From Luscinia megarhynchos (taxonomy: Eukaryota > Chordata > Aves > Passeriformes > Turdidae), in contig CM067584.1 of the NCBI GenBank assembly GCA_034336665.1, forward strand, positions 2,356,001 through 2,420,000: a DNA stretch of 64,000 nt, given 5' to 3'. A program made the translations under genes and the position numbers. Positions 29,769-41,245 of the stretch are shown here, piece by piece. Below the pieces are notes generated by a model. That model worked only from the letters and a program-made list of their open reading frames with translations, was not told where the DNA came from and did not search any database. Within the stretch, counting starts at the first letter, position 1. Each line of letters starts with the position of its first letter.

Positions 29769-29848
29769 GGGCACATCTGGGCCCGTCCCGGCACATCTGG
29801 GCCCGTCCCGGCACATCTGGGCCCGTCCCGGCACATCTGGGCGTGACC
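29769..29848. repeat. Four near-exact 20-bp copies, CACATCTGGGCCCGTCCCGG
   Basis: Three exact tandem copies followed by a fourth diverging after GGGC. Small, young-looking array. Confidence 0.95.
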
Positions 29849-29895
29849 CGGGCGCGGAGCGGCGGCTGCGGCCGGGCCGGGTGTGCGGGGAGGGA

Positions 29896-30300
29896 GGATG
29901 GGATCCACCGAGCCGGAACGGGATCCACAGAGCCGGAACGGGATCCACACAGAAAAAATGGGATCCACACAGACAAAATGGGATCCACAGAGCCGGAACG
30001 GGATCCACCGAGCCGAAATGGGATCCACACAGCCAAAATGGGATCCACCGAGCCGAAATGGGATCCACACAGACAAAATGGGATCCACAGAGCCGGAACG
30101 GGATCCACCGAGCCGAAATGGGATCCACACAGCCAGAACGGGATCCACACAGACAAAATGGGATCCACACAGACAAAACGGGATCCACCGAGCCGAAATG
30201 GGATCCACCGAACCGGAACAGGATCTACTGGGATGGAATGGGATCCACCAAGCTGAAACGGGAACTACTGGGATGCAACGGGATCCACTGAGATGAAATG
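29896..30300. repeat. 20-bp minisatellite, GGGATCCACACAGACAAAAT
   Basis: GGATCC at 29941, 29961, 29981 and onward: an exact 20-bp period for about 20 units. Variants alternate between CACACAGACAAAAT, ACAGAGCCGGAAC and ACCGAGCCGAAAT. Confidence 0.95.
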
Positions 30301-30317
30301 GGATGCACCGAGCTGGA

Positions 30318-31122
30318 ACAGGAGCCCCCGTTCAGCACAGGATCCCATTCCAGCACAGGATCCCCTGTTCAGTACAGGATCCCACTCCAGCACAGGATCT
30401 CGTTCCAGCACAGCATCCCGTTCCAGCACAGGATCCCGTTCCAGCACAGGATCCCATTCCAGCACATGATCCCGTTCCAGCACAGGATCCCCTGTTCAGC
30501 ACAGGATCCCCTGTTCAGCACAGGATCCCGTTCCAGCACAGGATCCCATTCCAGCACAGGATCCCATTCCAGCACAGGATCCCCGTTCAGCACAGGATCC
30601 GTTCCAGCACAGGATCCCCTGTTCCAGCACAGGATCCCATTCCAGCACAGGATCCCACTCCAGCACAGGATCCCACTCCAGCACAGGATCCCCTGTTCCA
30701 GCACAGGATCCCATTCCAGCACAGGATCCCCTGTTCCAGCACAGGATCCCCGTTCCAGCACAGGATCCCCTGTTCCAGCACAGGATCCCGTTCAGCACAG
30801 GATCCCCTGTTCCAGCACAGCATCCCTGTTCCAGCACAGGATCCCCTGTTCAGCACAGGATCCCATTCCAGCACAGGATCCCCTGTTCCAGCACAGGATC
30901 CCCTGTTCAGCACAGGATCCCATTCCAGCACAGGATCCCATTCCAGCACAGCATCCCCTGTTCAGCACAGGATCCCGTTCCAGCACAGGATCCCGTTCCA
31001 GCACAGGATCCCATTCCAGCACAGGATCCCATTCCAGCACAGCATCCCGTTCCAGCACAGGATCCCATTCCAGCACATGATCCCGTTCCAGCACAGGATC
31101 CCGTTCCAGCACAGGATCCCCC
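30318..31122. repeat. 18-bp minisatellite, CAGGATCCCATTCCAGCA
   Basis: An 18-bp period (GGATCCCG at 30431 and 30449), about 44 units. Variants CCATT, CCGTT, CCCTGTT and CCACT are interspersed. Adjacent to, and sharing the GGATCC core with, the previous array. Confidence 0.95.
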
Positions 31123-31193
31123 AGGAACAAGAGGACTCCAGGCCTCAGGGACAGGAACTAAGCCAGTCTCACACTGGCTGGTGGGTGCCAAGG

Positions 31194-31838
31194 GATCGGG
31201 ATCGTGTCCCGTGGGATCGGGATCATGTCCCGTGGGATCGGGATCATGTCCTGCAGGATCGGGATCGTGTCCTGCAGGATCGGGATCATGTCCCGTGGGA
31301 TCGGGATCGTGTCCTGCAGGATCGGGATCATGTCCTGCAGGATCGGGATCATGTCCTGCAGGATCGGGATCGTGTCCTGCAGGATTGGGATCGTGTCCCG
31401 TGGGATTTGGATCATGTCCTGCAGGATCGGGATCATGTCCCGTGGGATTGGGATCGTGTCCTGTGGGATCGGGATCGTGTCCTACAGGATTGGGATCGTG
31501 TCCCGTGGGATTTGGATCATGTCCTGCAGGATCGGGATCATGTCCCGTGGGATTGGGATCGTGTCCTGTGGGATCGGGATCGTGTCCTACAGGATTGGGA
31601 TCGTGTCCTGCAGGATCGGGATCATGTCCTGCAGGATTGGGATCGTGTCCTGCAGGATCGGGATCATGTCCTGCAGGATCGGGATCATGTCCCGTGGGAT
31701 TGGGATCGTGTCCTGTGGGATTGGGATCGTGTCCTGTGGGATCGGGATCGTGTCCTGCAGGATCGGGATCATGTCCTGCAGGATCGGGATCATGTCCTGC
31801 AGGATCGGGATCATGTCCCGTGGGATTGGGATGGTGTC
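31194..31838. repeat. 21-bp minisatellite, GGATCGGGATCATGTCCTGC
   Basis: About 30 units of 21 bp, varying between ATCATGTCCTGCA, ATCGTGTCCTGCA and ATCATGTCCCGTG. A larger block (31390-31490) is repeated almost exactly at 31500-31600, showing higher-order duplication. As 21 is a multiple of three, repetitive open frames span it. Confidence 0.95.
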
Positions 31839-32012
31839 CCACGGCTCCGGGCGCTCAGCTCTGGGGTTTGCTCCCCTCCCCCAGCGGCAGCCGGGCCAGC
31901 ACCTCAGGAACGGGCGGGAGGCGACCCCAAATCGCGGCCTCGCTCCGGGGGTTTGACAGGAGCGGGAATGGGACAGCGGGGGTGGGGCCGCAGGACGCGC
32001 GGGGCTGCGACT
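31838..32012. other. GC-rich spacer
   Basis: Unique sequence between arrays. Nothing recognised. Confidence 0.3.
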
Positions 32013-32168
32013 TCTGGGATTCCCGTGATTTCTGGGATTCCTGTGATTTCTGGGATTCCTGTGATTTCTGGGACTTCTGTGCCGATTTCCGTGCTGATTT
32101 CTGTGATTTCCGTGCTGATTTCCGTGATTTCCGTGCTGATTTTTGTGCTGCTTTCCGTGATTTCTGGC
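32013..32168. repeat. Short array, GATTTCTGGGATTCCTGT
   Basis: Three 18-bp copies of GATTTCTGGGATTCCTGT, then GATTTCCGTGCT-type 12-bp units. Confidence 0.9.
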
Positions 32169-32324
32169 GCTGCCCCTCGGCAGACGGGATCCACCCCCTG
32201 ACTTTTTTGGATGCCGTTTCCTGGCAGCTCCCTCGGTCTGTGCTGAGCTGAGCAGCGCTCCCAAAATCCCGCGGCTGCCGCGAGAGCAGGCGGCGCGAAT
32301 TGGTTATTTTGGGAACTCCAGAGT

Positions 32325-32645
32325 GAAGGGAGGAAGAGGAAGGAGAAGAGGAGAAGGAGGAGGAGGAGGAGGAGGAGAGGAGGAGGGGAGAGGGAGAGGA
32401 GGGAGGGAGAGGGAGAAGGAGGAGGAGGAGGAGGAGGAGAAGGAGAAGGAGAAGGAGAAGGAGAAGGAGAAGGAGAAGGAGAAGGAGAAGGAGAAGGAGA
32501 AGGAGAAGGAGAAGGAGAAGGAGAAGGAGAAGGAGAAGGAGAAGGAGAAGGAGAAGGAGAAGGAGAAGGAGAAGGAGAAGGAGAAGGAGAAGGAGAAGGA
32601 GGAGGAGGAGGAGGAGGAGGAGGAGAAGAAGGAGAAGGAGAAAGC
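32325..32645. repeat. Polypurine microsatellite, (GGAGAA)n
   Basis: About 320 bp of A and G only. The centre (32430-32600) is a nearly pure GGAGAA hexamer run, flanked by GGA triplet runs. It lacks pyrimidines almost entirely, so it is a strong triplex candidate. Confidence 0.97.
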
Positions 32646-33820
32646 GAATTCTCCCCGTGAGCACGGAGATGGTTCAGAGGATTGCTCTGGAGGAGCTGGG
32701 AAGGATCCCGGAGGAGCTTTGGGCTCCTGGGGAGCGTGGGGTGAAGGGCGGGGGCTGGAATGTCCCCTGAACCCGCCTGGATTCCCGGTGGTGGGAGCTG
32801 ATCCCCCCCGGACATTCCCATCTCCCACCTTCCAGCGGAGGTTAAAAATTCCTCCAGCAAAACCCAACCAGGAAATAAAAACAAAACAAACCTCACAAAA
32901 ATCCGCTTTTTGTACTTTGGCTGCAAACAGGGGGTGAACCTCGGGGATTTGTTTTCTTGGCGGGAATTTGGGCCGGGAAATGTTCCCGGGTGTGGCTCAG
33001 GTTTTGGGGAGTGAATCCCTCCCTCATCCCTTCCCTCCCTCCTTCCTCCATCACCCTGGACCAGCCCGAAGTGAATTTCCACGGCTACATCAATAAAATC
33101 CCTTTTATCTAAGCATAAAGGAAAAGCAGAAATGACAAAGACACGATTTTTTCCCCTCCTATTTCCACCCCCTTTTTTTACTACCACCAGATTATTTACA
33201 AATCCGTTGAAATTGGATAGAACTCGGTTCATGCTCGTTTGCTGCTCGGGGAGGGAATTACAAGATAATCAGATCAGTGATAAAAGCGAGAAGTAGGTGT
33301 GTGTTTAATGACTTTTTCCCCTCAGAGCTGTGAAAGAAGATCGGAGGAAAAGGAAACAAAACCTCCAAAGGCTCCCGGGGTCGGAAGGCTCCGACAGCAC
33401 CCAGGGGTGGCAGGGAAATAAATTAAATAAATTGCACCTCGAATTAAAATTTTAAACTGCTCCAGGTGCTGGAGGTGAGGTGGGAAGTGCTGTGGGGACA
33501 TTCCTGGGGTCACACGGGGCTGGCACAGCCCTGCTGGGCTTTGATTCCCAAAACCGCAGGGACAGCAGTTTCCCTTCTGAGCCGCGAGAAACTCAGGGAA
33601 AGTGGTTTTTATTTTGGAAAAGTGAATTTTTGCACTCTGCATAAGCGGGTTTTTCCCCTCTGCGTCTGGAAGGGGGAGAGCTCAGGGTCTGCCCGCGCTG
33701 CTTTTCCTTCTCCAGGTTTTTCCCGGCTGGAATGAGCCGGGACACAACTCCGGGCTCCGCTGCAGGACCCGCCGCGCCCGCCAGAGGCTGCTGGTGCCGC
33801 TTGGAACCGGAATTCCAGCA
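32645..33820. other. Unique sequence
   Basis: Mixed unique sequence, AT-richer at 32840-32930, 33075-33290 and 33410-33460. It includes TTATTTACAAATCCG at 33191 and AGATAATCAGATCAG at 33262. Candidate regulatory sequence; no exon recognised. Confidence 0.4.
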
Positions 33821-33821
33821 G

Positions 33822-34440
33822 GAATTCCAGCTCCATCCCTCCCGAATTCCAGCTCCATCCCTCCCGAATTCCGGCTCCATCCCTCCCGAATTCCGGCTCC
33901 ATCCCTCCCGAATTCCAGCCCCATCCCTCCCGAATTCCGGCTCCATCCTTCCCGAATTCCAGCTCCATCCTCTCCCGAATTCCAGCTCCATCCCTCCCGA
34001 ATTCCAGCTCCATCCCTCCCGAATTCCGGCTCCATCCCTCCCGAATTCCGGCTCCATCCCTCCCGAATTCCGGCTCCATCCTCTCCCGAATTCCGGCTCC
34101 ATCCCTCCCGAATTCCGGCTCCATCCCTCCCGAATTCCAGCCCCATCCCTCCCGAATTCCGGCTCCATCCCCTCCCGAATTCCAGCTCCATCCTCTCCCC
34201 GAATTCCAGCTTCATCCTCTCCCGAATTCCGGTTCCATCCTCTCCCGAATTCCAGCTTCATCCTTCCCAGAATTCCAGCTCCATCCTCTCCCGAATTCCG
34301 GCTCCATCCCCTCCCGAATTCCAGCTCCATCCTCTCCCGAATTCCAGCTCCATCCCTCCCGAATTCCAGCTCCATCCTCTCCCGAAATCCAGCTCCATCC
34401 TCTCCCAAATTTCATCCTTTTCCAAATTCCAGCTCCATCC
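33822..34440. repeat. 22-bp minisatellite, CGAATTCCGGCTCCATCCCT
   Basis: GAATTCC at 33844, 33866 and 33888: a 22-bp period, about 28 units. Each carries the EcoRI hexamer. Units switch between CCAGCTCC and CCGGCTCC. Confidence 0.95.
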
Positions 34441-34600
34441 TGATCTCCCGATCTCTTTCCAAGATCCCCCTGATCCCTTTCCAGGGACCTGTCCATCCCA
34501 AGATCTCCCCAGTTCCTTTCCAAGATTTCCCGATCCATTTCCAGGATCCCCTTGATCCCAGGATCCCCCGATCCCTTTCAGGACGGGTTTGGAGCAGTGA
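34440..34600. repeat. Degenerate array, GATCCCTTTCCAGGATCCCC
   Basis: Loose tandem of CCCGATCCCTTTCCA-type units following the 22-bp array; strongly diverged. Confidence 0.7.
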
Positions 34601-34639
34601 CCTCAGCAATGTCCCCGTTGTCCCTTCCTGCTCCTCCCC

Positions 34640-34890
34640 GGGGGTTCCGTGGCTCTGTCACCCCTTGTCCTCTTTTGGGACCGAGCCTGGAGGGGCTTGG
34701 TGGCAATGGCACAAATTTGGGATTCTGTGGCTTCCCCACTGCCCAGGTGAGACCCCAGTTTGGGATTCTGTGGCTCTGCCACCCCTCACTCTGTTTTTTT
34801 GGAGCGAGTCTGGAGCGGTTTGGCGGCCACAGCCCAATTTTGGGATTCTGTGGCTTCCCCACTTCCCAGGAAGAGCCCAAAACAGCACCC
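34640..34890. repeat. Two diverged 120-bp copies
   Basis: TCCGTGGCTCTGTCACCCCT at 34646 matches TCTGTGGCTCTGCCACCCCT at 34766. TTGGGATTCTGTGGCTTCCC at 34716 is repeated at about 34842. This is a two-copy tandem duplication with point changes. Confidence 0.85.
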
Positions 34891-35170
34891 AAACCCCACC
34901 TGGGCACGGCGTGTGGGAATTCTGAACCCCCCAGGTGAAACCCCTCAAATTCCGCAGCTCAGGGCTCACCGTGGCAACCCGTGGATGTAAAACAGGGCCC
35001 GGGAACCTGGAGAATTCCAAATGCCGCGGGATCGGGGCTGGTCCCGGCCGTTCCAGGGCCAGGGCTGGAGTCAGCGGGCTGCGATTGATGCATTGCCATA
35101 GTTACTGCGCGCTCTGCTGCCCGAGCAGCGGGATCCGTTCTCAGGTCCCCCGCACATGGAAATTCAGCCG
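34890..35170. other. Unique spacer
   Basis: Unique sequence with GATTGATGCATTGCCATAG around 35084. Nothing recognised. Confidence 0.35.
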
Positions 35171-36085
35171 CGAATCGCTGGATCCATCCTGCTCGGGATC
35201 CATCCTGCCCGGGATCCATCCTGCCCGGGATTCCAGGGGTTCATCCTGCCCGGGATCCATCCTGCCCGGGATTCCAGGGATCCATCCTGCCCGGGATCCA
35301 TCCTGCCCGGGATTCCAGGGATCCATCCTGCCCGGGATTCCAGGAATTCATCCTGCCCAGGATTAATTCTGTCCGGGATCCATCCTGCCCGGGATCCATC
35401 CTGCCCGGGATTCCAGGGATCCATCCTGCCCGGGATTCCAGGGGTTCATCCTGCCCGGAATCCATCCTGCCCGGGATCTCATTCTGCCCGGGATCCATCC
35501 TGCCCAGGATCCATCCTGCCCGGGATCTCATCCTGCCCGGGATTCCAGGGGATCCATCCTGCCCAGGATTAATTCTGCCCGGGATCCACCCTGCCAGGGA
35601 TTCCAGGGATCCATCCTGCCAGGATCCTTCCTGCCCGGGATCTCATCCTGCCCGGGATTCCGGGGATCCATACTGCCCAGGATTAATTCTGCCCGGGATC
35701 CATCCTGCCCGGGATTCCAGGGATTCATCCTGCCCAGGATTAATTCTGCCCGGGATCCATCCTGCCCGGGATTCCAGGGATTCATCTCGACAGGATCCAT
35801 CCCGCCAGGGATCCATCCTGCCGGGATCTCATCCTGAGAGGGATCCATCCTGCCCAGGATTCATCCCGACAGGATCCATCTCGCCAGGATCTCATTCTGC
35901 CAGAGTCCATTCTGCCAGGGATCCATCCTGCCCGGGCTTCCAGGGATCCATCCTGCCCGGGATCCATCCTGCCCGGATCTCGTCCTGTCCCGGATTCCAG
36001 GGATTCACCCAGACAGGATCTCATCCTTCCAGGGATTCGTCCTGTCTGGAATTCATCCTGCCCGGGTCTCATCCTGCCCAGTAGT
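35170..36085. repeat. Minisatellite, GGGATCCATCCTGCCCGGGA
   Basis: About 0.9 kb of 18-bp GGGATCCATCCTGCCC units mixed with CGGGATTCCAGG inserts, giving a 28-46 bp higher-order pattern that decays towards the right end. It again carries GGATCC. Confidence 0.93.
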
Positions 36086-37026
36086 TGTGTGGCTTGGGGA
36101 TGGTTTGGAAATAAAATTATTTGAGCACATCAAGGAGACAAAACGAGGAGGAATTTCTCCATGGAAAGGATGGCCAGGCACTAGAAGGGGCCTGGAATTG
36201 TCCGAGGATCCCCTGGATGTGTCTGAGGATCCTCTGGATGTGTCCGAGGAATCCCTGCATGTGACACTCCCTGTCCTGGGCTGGGGACAAGCCCGGGATC
36301 AAAGGCCTGCTTTGATAATTTTGGAATTCTTTCCCGTTCTCAGGGATTCCATCCTGGTCCAGGAGAAACCAGCAGAGCCTCCCTTCCCTGGAGATCACGG
36401 GGAAACTCCCAGATCCCAAAATCTCCATGAAAATTCCAGGCGGGTTCCCCTCAAAACCCAACTCTCCGAATTTCCCCTCCTCCTCCTGCTCCTCCTCCTC
36501 CTCCTCCCGTCTCCCTCAGGATCGGATTTCCAGCCCCGCGGTTTTATCGGCACCGGCAGAGGTTTCACTCCCAATAAACCTTTCACCACCCGCGATTAAA
36601 CCTCGATAATGGAAATGTTCCCTGGCCTGCCAGGGAGGGGGAAAGGGGAGATGGAGGGAAAAGGATGGAGATGAAGAGCTGGGAAAAGGTGCTGGGAGGA
36701 GCTCAGAGCAGCCCTGAAATCATGGAATGGTTTGGGTGGGATTTAAACCCCACCCGAAATCCCAAATCCCACCCCCTGCCATGGGGCAGCTTCCCCTCAT
36801 CCGGGTTTGCTAATTAAAGTAATTATCATTAAACCCCTCATTCCGGGCAAGGAATTCCACTCGGTGAAAATCATTCAGGAACTGAGAATCCTGAGCAGAA
36901 TCCTCTTTTTTCCTGCTGGAATTGGGCGAGGTGGAATTTTAATTCTGGCTAATCTGGAGAGCAAAATGGGATTTTTTTTCCCCCCAATCTTGGTTTCTCT
37001 GTGGGGTTGAATTCCCAAATTTCTCT
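36085..37026. other. Unique sequence with a small TCC run and a CR1 fragment
   Basis: Includes three GATCC-CTGGATGTGTC-type steps (36200-36250), a CTCCTC run (36475-36515) and a CR1 fragment (36719-36810). 36805-36960 is AT-rich with TAATTAAAGTAATTATCATT, a dense set of homeodomain-type cores. No coding exon seen. Confidence 0.4.
36719..36810 (-). mobile_element. CR1 LINE 3'-end fragment, antisense
   Basis: ATCATGGAATGGTTTGGGTGG followed by a diverged block ending CCCCCTGCCATGGGGCAG follows the order of the reverse-complemented CR1 3' end. Diverged, about 90 bases. Confidence 0.7.
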
Positions 37027-37108
37027 GGGAAGGGAAGGGAAGGGAAGGGAAGGGAAGGGAAGGGAAGGGAAGGGAAGGGAAGGGAAGGGAAGGGAAGGGA
37101 AGGGAAGG
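37027..37108. repeat. (GGGAA)n microsatellite
   Basis: About 16 uninterrupted GGGAA pentamers; purine only. Confidence 0.97.
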
Positions 37109-38325
37109 AATTCCCAAGCCGGGAATGCTCCTGCCGGGAGATTTATGGGATGTTTTCAGCTCTCCCCATCCCCGCGGGTGTTTATTGGCTTTTCCTTGGA
37201 TAACTCAAGCTGCTCCCGAGCCTTCCTGTGCCATTAACGCCCTCCGAGGATTAATTAGGGCTCGAGCCAGGGCTTTGTAAACCAAGCGTGGGTTTGTTCT
37301 GGGAAAACTTCTCCGAGGGCCGAAGCAGAGGGGAAAAACGGGATCAGAACGCATCCGGGGGGAACGAGGGAGGAATTCCAGCAGCAGGACTCAGTCCGGG
37401 AAAGGATGGATAAAAAAACCCACCCCACGAATTGACTCCGCGGGGAAGTGGAACTGAGCACCTGGGCTCAGGTGGGAGCGCCGGATCCTGGAGGATTTTT
37501 TTAGGGAGCGCTGAGGATTCGGCTCTGGCTGCTCCAGAAATCCGCGATAACTCCTCGGGCTCGGGGCGGGGATTCCGCGCGGATCGCGGGGATTCGTGGA
37601 TCAGCCGCTCCTCAGGGGAACAAACCTCGCAGCTTTATTTTCACCCCAGATCCCCCAAGCTGGGATGTTTCTGGCAGCAGAACGATGCTGCTGCTGGAAA
37701 AGGCTCCAGAGGGAGAGGAAGCCCGGCTGTGGGGGGCGTTTGTCACCCTTCCCTCCTGGAAATCCGGGAATTCCCCGGCTGGAATTGTGTCCCCAACATC
37801 AGTTTTGCTGAGGAGGGATTGGCGCCCCTGAGTTTTCCCCCCGATTTTCCACCCTCCCCTCTCCATCCCGCACATTCTGATCCCGCTTTTCCACAAATTC
37901 CCGAGCGGAATCCACAATTATGGACTCCTCCTGCCTGGCGAGAAGGTTTTTTTTTCAATTCTTTTTATTTTTTTTTACGAGGCTTTTACTCCTTCTATCA
38001 TAAATTAAACTCCTATTTTCGCTCCTGCTCACTCCTCGCCCTTGAATTCCCCCTTTTCACCTGAGTGGAATTTTCGCTGGAGGTGTTTAATGCCCCTCTA
38101 ATCCCCCCATTCCCAGGGGGGCACCAAAGCTGCTTTACAAACCCATAAATCCAGCAGGATAAAGTGCATTTTTATTATTCCCGTTGCCATGAAAGTCCGA
38201 AAAAACCGCGGCCTGATGTGATGCAGGCAATAACAAATTTGCCTAATGGTCCCACTTATCCCGGGAAAAGCAGCTGGGAAGGGATTTGTAGGGGTGGGGA
38301 GGAGCGTCCCGAAAGTGGGGCGTCA
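37108..38325. other. Unique AT-balanced sequence
   Basis: Contains GTTTATTGGC (37180), CATTAACG and GGATTAATTAGGGC (37232-37262), T-runs at 37947-37977 and a block at 38140-38260 with ATTATTCC and AATAACAAATTTGCC. Candidate conserved non-coding sequence; no exon recognised. Confidence 0.4.
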
Positions 38326-39945
38326 GTGGGGTCACCCCGACGGGTTTGGGGTCAGCCGGGTGGGTTTGGGGTCACCCCGATGGATCTGGGGTCACCCAGC
38401 CGGGTTTGGGATCGCCCAGCCGGGTTTGGGGTCACCCAGGTGGGTTTGGGGTCACCCCAGGGTGGATCTGAGGGCCACTCAGGTGGGTTTTGGGGTCACT
38501 CAGCCGGGTTTGGGGTCACCCCAGGTGGTTTGGGGTCACTCAGGTGGGTTTAGAGGTCACCCAGCCGGGTTTGGGGTCACTCAGGTTGGTTTGGGGTCAC
38601 TCAGGTGGGTTTGGGGTCACCTAGCCAGGTTTAGGGGTCAACCAGCTGGGTTTGGGGTCACCCCGATGGATCTGGGGCCACTCAGGTGGGTTTGGGGTCA
38701 CTCAGGTGGGTTTGGGGTCACTCAGGTGGGTTTGGGGTCGGCCGGGTGGGTTTGGGGTCACCCAGGTGGGTTTAGGGTCACTCAGGTGGGTTTGGGGTCA
38801 CCCGATGGATCTGGGGCCACTCCAGGTGGGTTTGGGGTCTACCAGGTGTGTTTGGGGTCACGCAGGTGGATTTGGGGAGTCGCCCAGCCGGGTTTGGGGT
38901 CACCCAGGTTGGTTTGAGGTCACTCAGGTGGGTTTAGGGTCACCCAGCTGGGTTTGGGGTCACCCCGCTGGATCTGGGGCCACTCAGGTGGGTTTGGGGT
39001 CACACAGGTGGGTTTAGGGTCACCCCGATGGTTTGGGGTCACCCAGGTGGGTTTGGGGTCACCCAGGTGGGTTTGGGGTCACTCAGGTGGGTTTGGGGTC
39101 AGCCGGGTGGGTTTGGGGGTCACTCAGGTGGGTTTGGGGGTCACTCCGACGGGTTTGGGTCACCCGATGGATTTAGGGTCACTCAGGTGGATTTGGGGTC
39201 ACCCAGGTGGGTTTGGGGTCACCCCGATGGATTTGGGGTCACTCCGACGGGTTTGGGTTCACCCGATGGATTTGGGGTCACCCAGGTGGATTTTGGGGTC
39301 ACCCAGGTGGGTTTGGGGTCACCCAGGTGGGTTTGGGGTCACCCGATGGATTTGGGGTCACTCCGACGGGTTTGGGTTCACCCGATGGATTTGGGGTCAC
39401 CCAGGTGGATTTAGGGTCACCCAGGTGGGTTTGGGTCACCCGATGGATCTGGGGCCACCCAGGTGGGTTTAGGGTCACTCAGGTGGGTTTAGGAGTCACC
39501 CCGATGGATTTGGGAGGTCACCGGGTGGGTTTGGGGCCACCCAGGTGTGTTTAGGGGTCCTCCAGGTGGGTTTAGGAGTCACCCAGCTGGGCTTAGGAGT
39601 CACCCGATGGGATTTGGGAGCCACCAGAGTGGGTTTAGGGTCACCCAGCTGGGTTTGGGGTCACCCAGGTGGGTTTGGGGTCACCCAGGTGTGTTTAGGG
39701 TCACCCAGGTGTGTTTGGGGTCACCGGTGGGTTTGGGGTCACACAGGTGGGTTTGGGGTCACTCAGGTGGGTTTGGGGTCACCCCGATGGATCTGGGGCC
39801 ACTCAGGTGGGTTTGGGGGTCACCCAGGTGGATTTGGGGTCACCCAGGTGGATTTGGGGTCACACAGGTGGGTTTGAGGGTCACCCCGATGGATTTGGGG
39901 TCAGCCCGATGGATTTGGGGTCACCCAGCCGGGTTTGGGGTCGCT
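38325..39945. repeat. 20-bp minisatellite, GGGTTTGGGGTCACCCAGGT
   Basis: At 1.6 kb one of the largest arrays; about 80 units with a 20-bp period, clean at 39301-39340. Variants CACTCAGGT, CACCCCGATGGAT and AGCCGGGTG form recurring blocks. Every unit holds a GGGGTCA element. Confidence 0.95.
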
Positions 39946-40425
39946 GTGCCGGGCAGAGCTGGACCCTCCCTCCCCCTCCTCTCTCCCCTCTCCCTCCTCC
40001 CTCCCCGAATCCCCCCGCAGCCCCGCCCGGGCTGAGCCTTTCCCGGGATTTTTGGGGGCGCTTTTGGGGGGCAGCGGGGTTTGGGGCAGCGGGAACTGCG
40101 GGAACTGCGGGAATTGCGGGAACTGCGGGAATTGCGGGAACTGCGGGAATGGCGGGTTTGGGGCCCGAGCAGCGCTAGGTGGCAGGAGTCAGTCGCGACA
40201 GGGAGGGACGAGCTCCCCGGCCCTGGATCGCGCTCGGGGCCGGAATTCCGGAATTCTGGAATTAATTCTGGAATTCTGGAATTCTGCCCGCGCGCTCCCG
40301 GGATGCGCTCAGGGGCCAAAACCCCTCCCGGGGGGGACCCGCGTCCCGCTCGTCCCGCAATCGGCCCCAGGAGGGAATTTGGGAGCTCGGAGAGCCGGGA
40401 CGGGCCGGGACGTGCTGGGGGGCTG
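39945..40425. other. GC-rich spacer with small repeats
   Basis: Contains a CTCCCTCC run (39960-40010), a nine-base tandem GGGAACTGC/GGGAATTGC (40090-40155, about eight copies) and a GGAATTCTGGAATT tandem (40240-40290). Otherwise nothing recognised. Confidence 0.6.
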
Positions 40426-41245
40426 TGGGGGTGGGGCTGTGGGGTTCGGGATCTGTGGGGTTTGGGATCTCTGAGGTTTGGGATCTCTGCAGTTCGGGAT
40501 CTGCGGGGTTTGGGATCTGTGGGGTTTGGGATCTGTGGGGTTCGGGATCTGTGGGGTTTGGGATCTGTGGGGTTCGGGATCTGTGGGGTTTGGGATCTGT
40601 GGAGTTTGGGATCTGTGGGATTTGGGATCTGTGGGGTTTGGGATCTGTGGGGTTCGGGATCTGTGGAGTTTGGGATCTCTGCAGCTCGGGATCTGCGGGG
40701 TTTGGGATCTGTGGGGTTTGGGATCTGTGGGGTTCGGGATCTGTGGGGTTCGGGATCTGTGGAGTTTGGGATCTGTGGGTTTGGGATCTGTGGAGTTTGG
40801 GATCTGTGGGGTTTGGGATCTGTGGGAGTTTGGGATCTGTGGGGTTTGGGATCTGTGGGGTTTGGGATCTGTGGGATTTGGGATCTGTGGGGTTTGGGAT
40901 CTGTGGGGTTTGGGATCTCTGCAGTTCGGGATCTGTGGGATTTGGGATCTGTGGGGTTTGGGATCTGTGGGGTTTGGGATCTGTGGGGTTCGGGATCTGT
41001 GGGATTTGGGATCTCTGCAGTTAGGGATCTGTGCAGTTCGGGATCTGTGGGGTTCAGGATCTGTGGAGTTTGGGATCTGTGGGGATTTAGATCCATGGAA
41101 TTTGGGATCTGTGGGGTTTGGGATCTCTGCATTTCGGGATCTGTGGAGTTTGGGATCTCTGCATTTCGGGATCTCTGAGGTTTGGGATCTCTGCATTTCG
41201 GGATCTCTGAGGTTTGGGATCTCTGCAGTTTCGGATCTCTGGGGG
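40425..41245. repeat. 16-bp minisatellite, GGGATCTGTGGGGTTT
   Basis: GGGATCT at 40512, 40528 and 40544: a 16-bp period, about 50 units. Variants CTCTGCAGTTC and CTGTGGAGTTT are interspersed in blocks. Confidence 0.95.

Noticed and set aside
30303..32201. 632-codon plus frame spanning two arrays
   Set aside because: Repeat units of 18 and 21 bp keep the frame open; the residues follow the DNA unit exactly.
38760..39720. Telomere-like TTAGGG motifs
   Set aside because: Occasional TTTAGGGTCAC variants of the 20-bp unit, never tandem TTAGGG.
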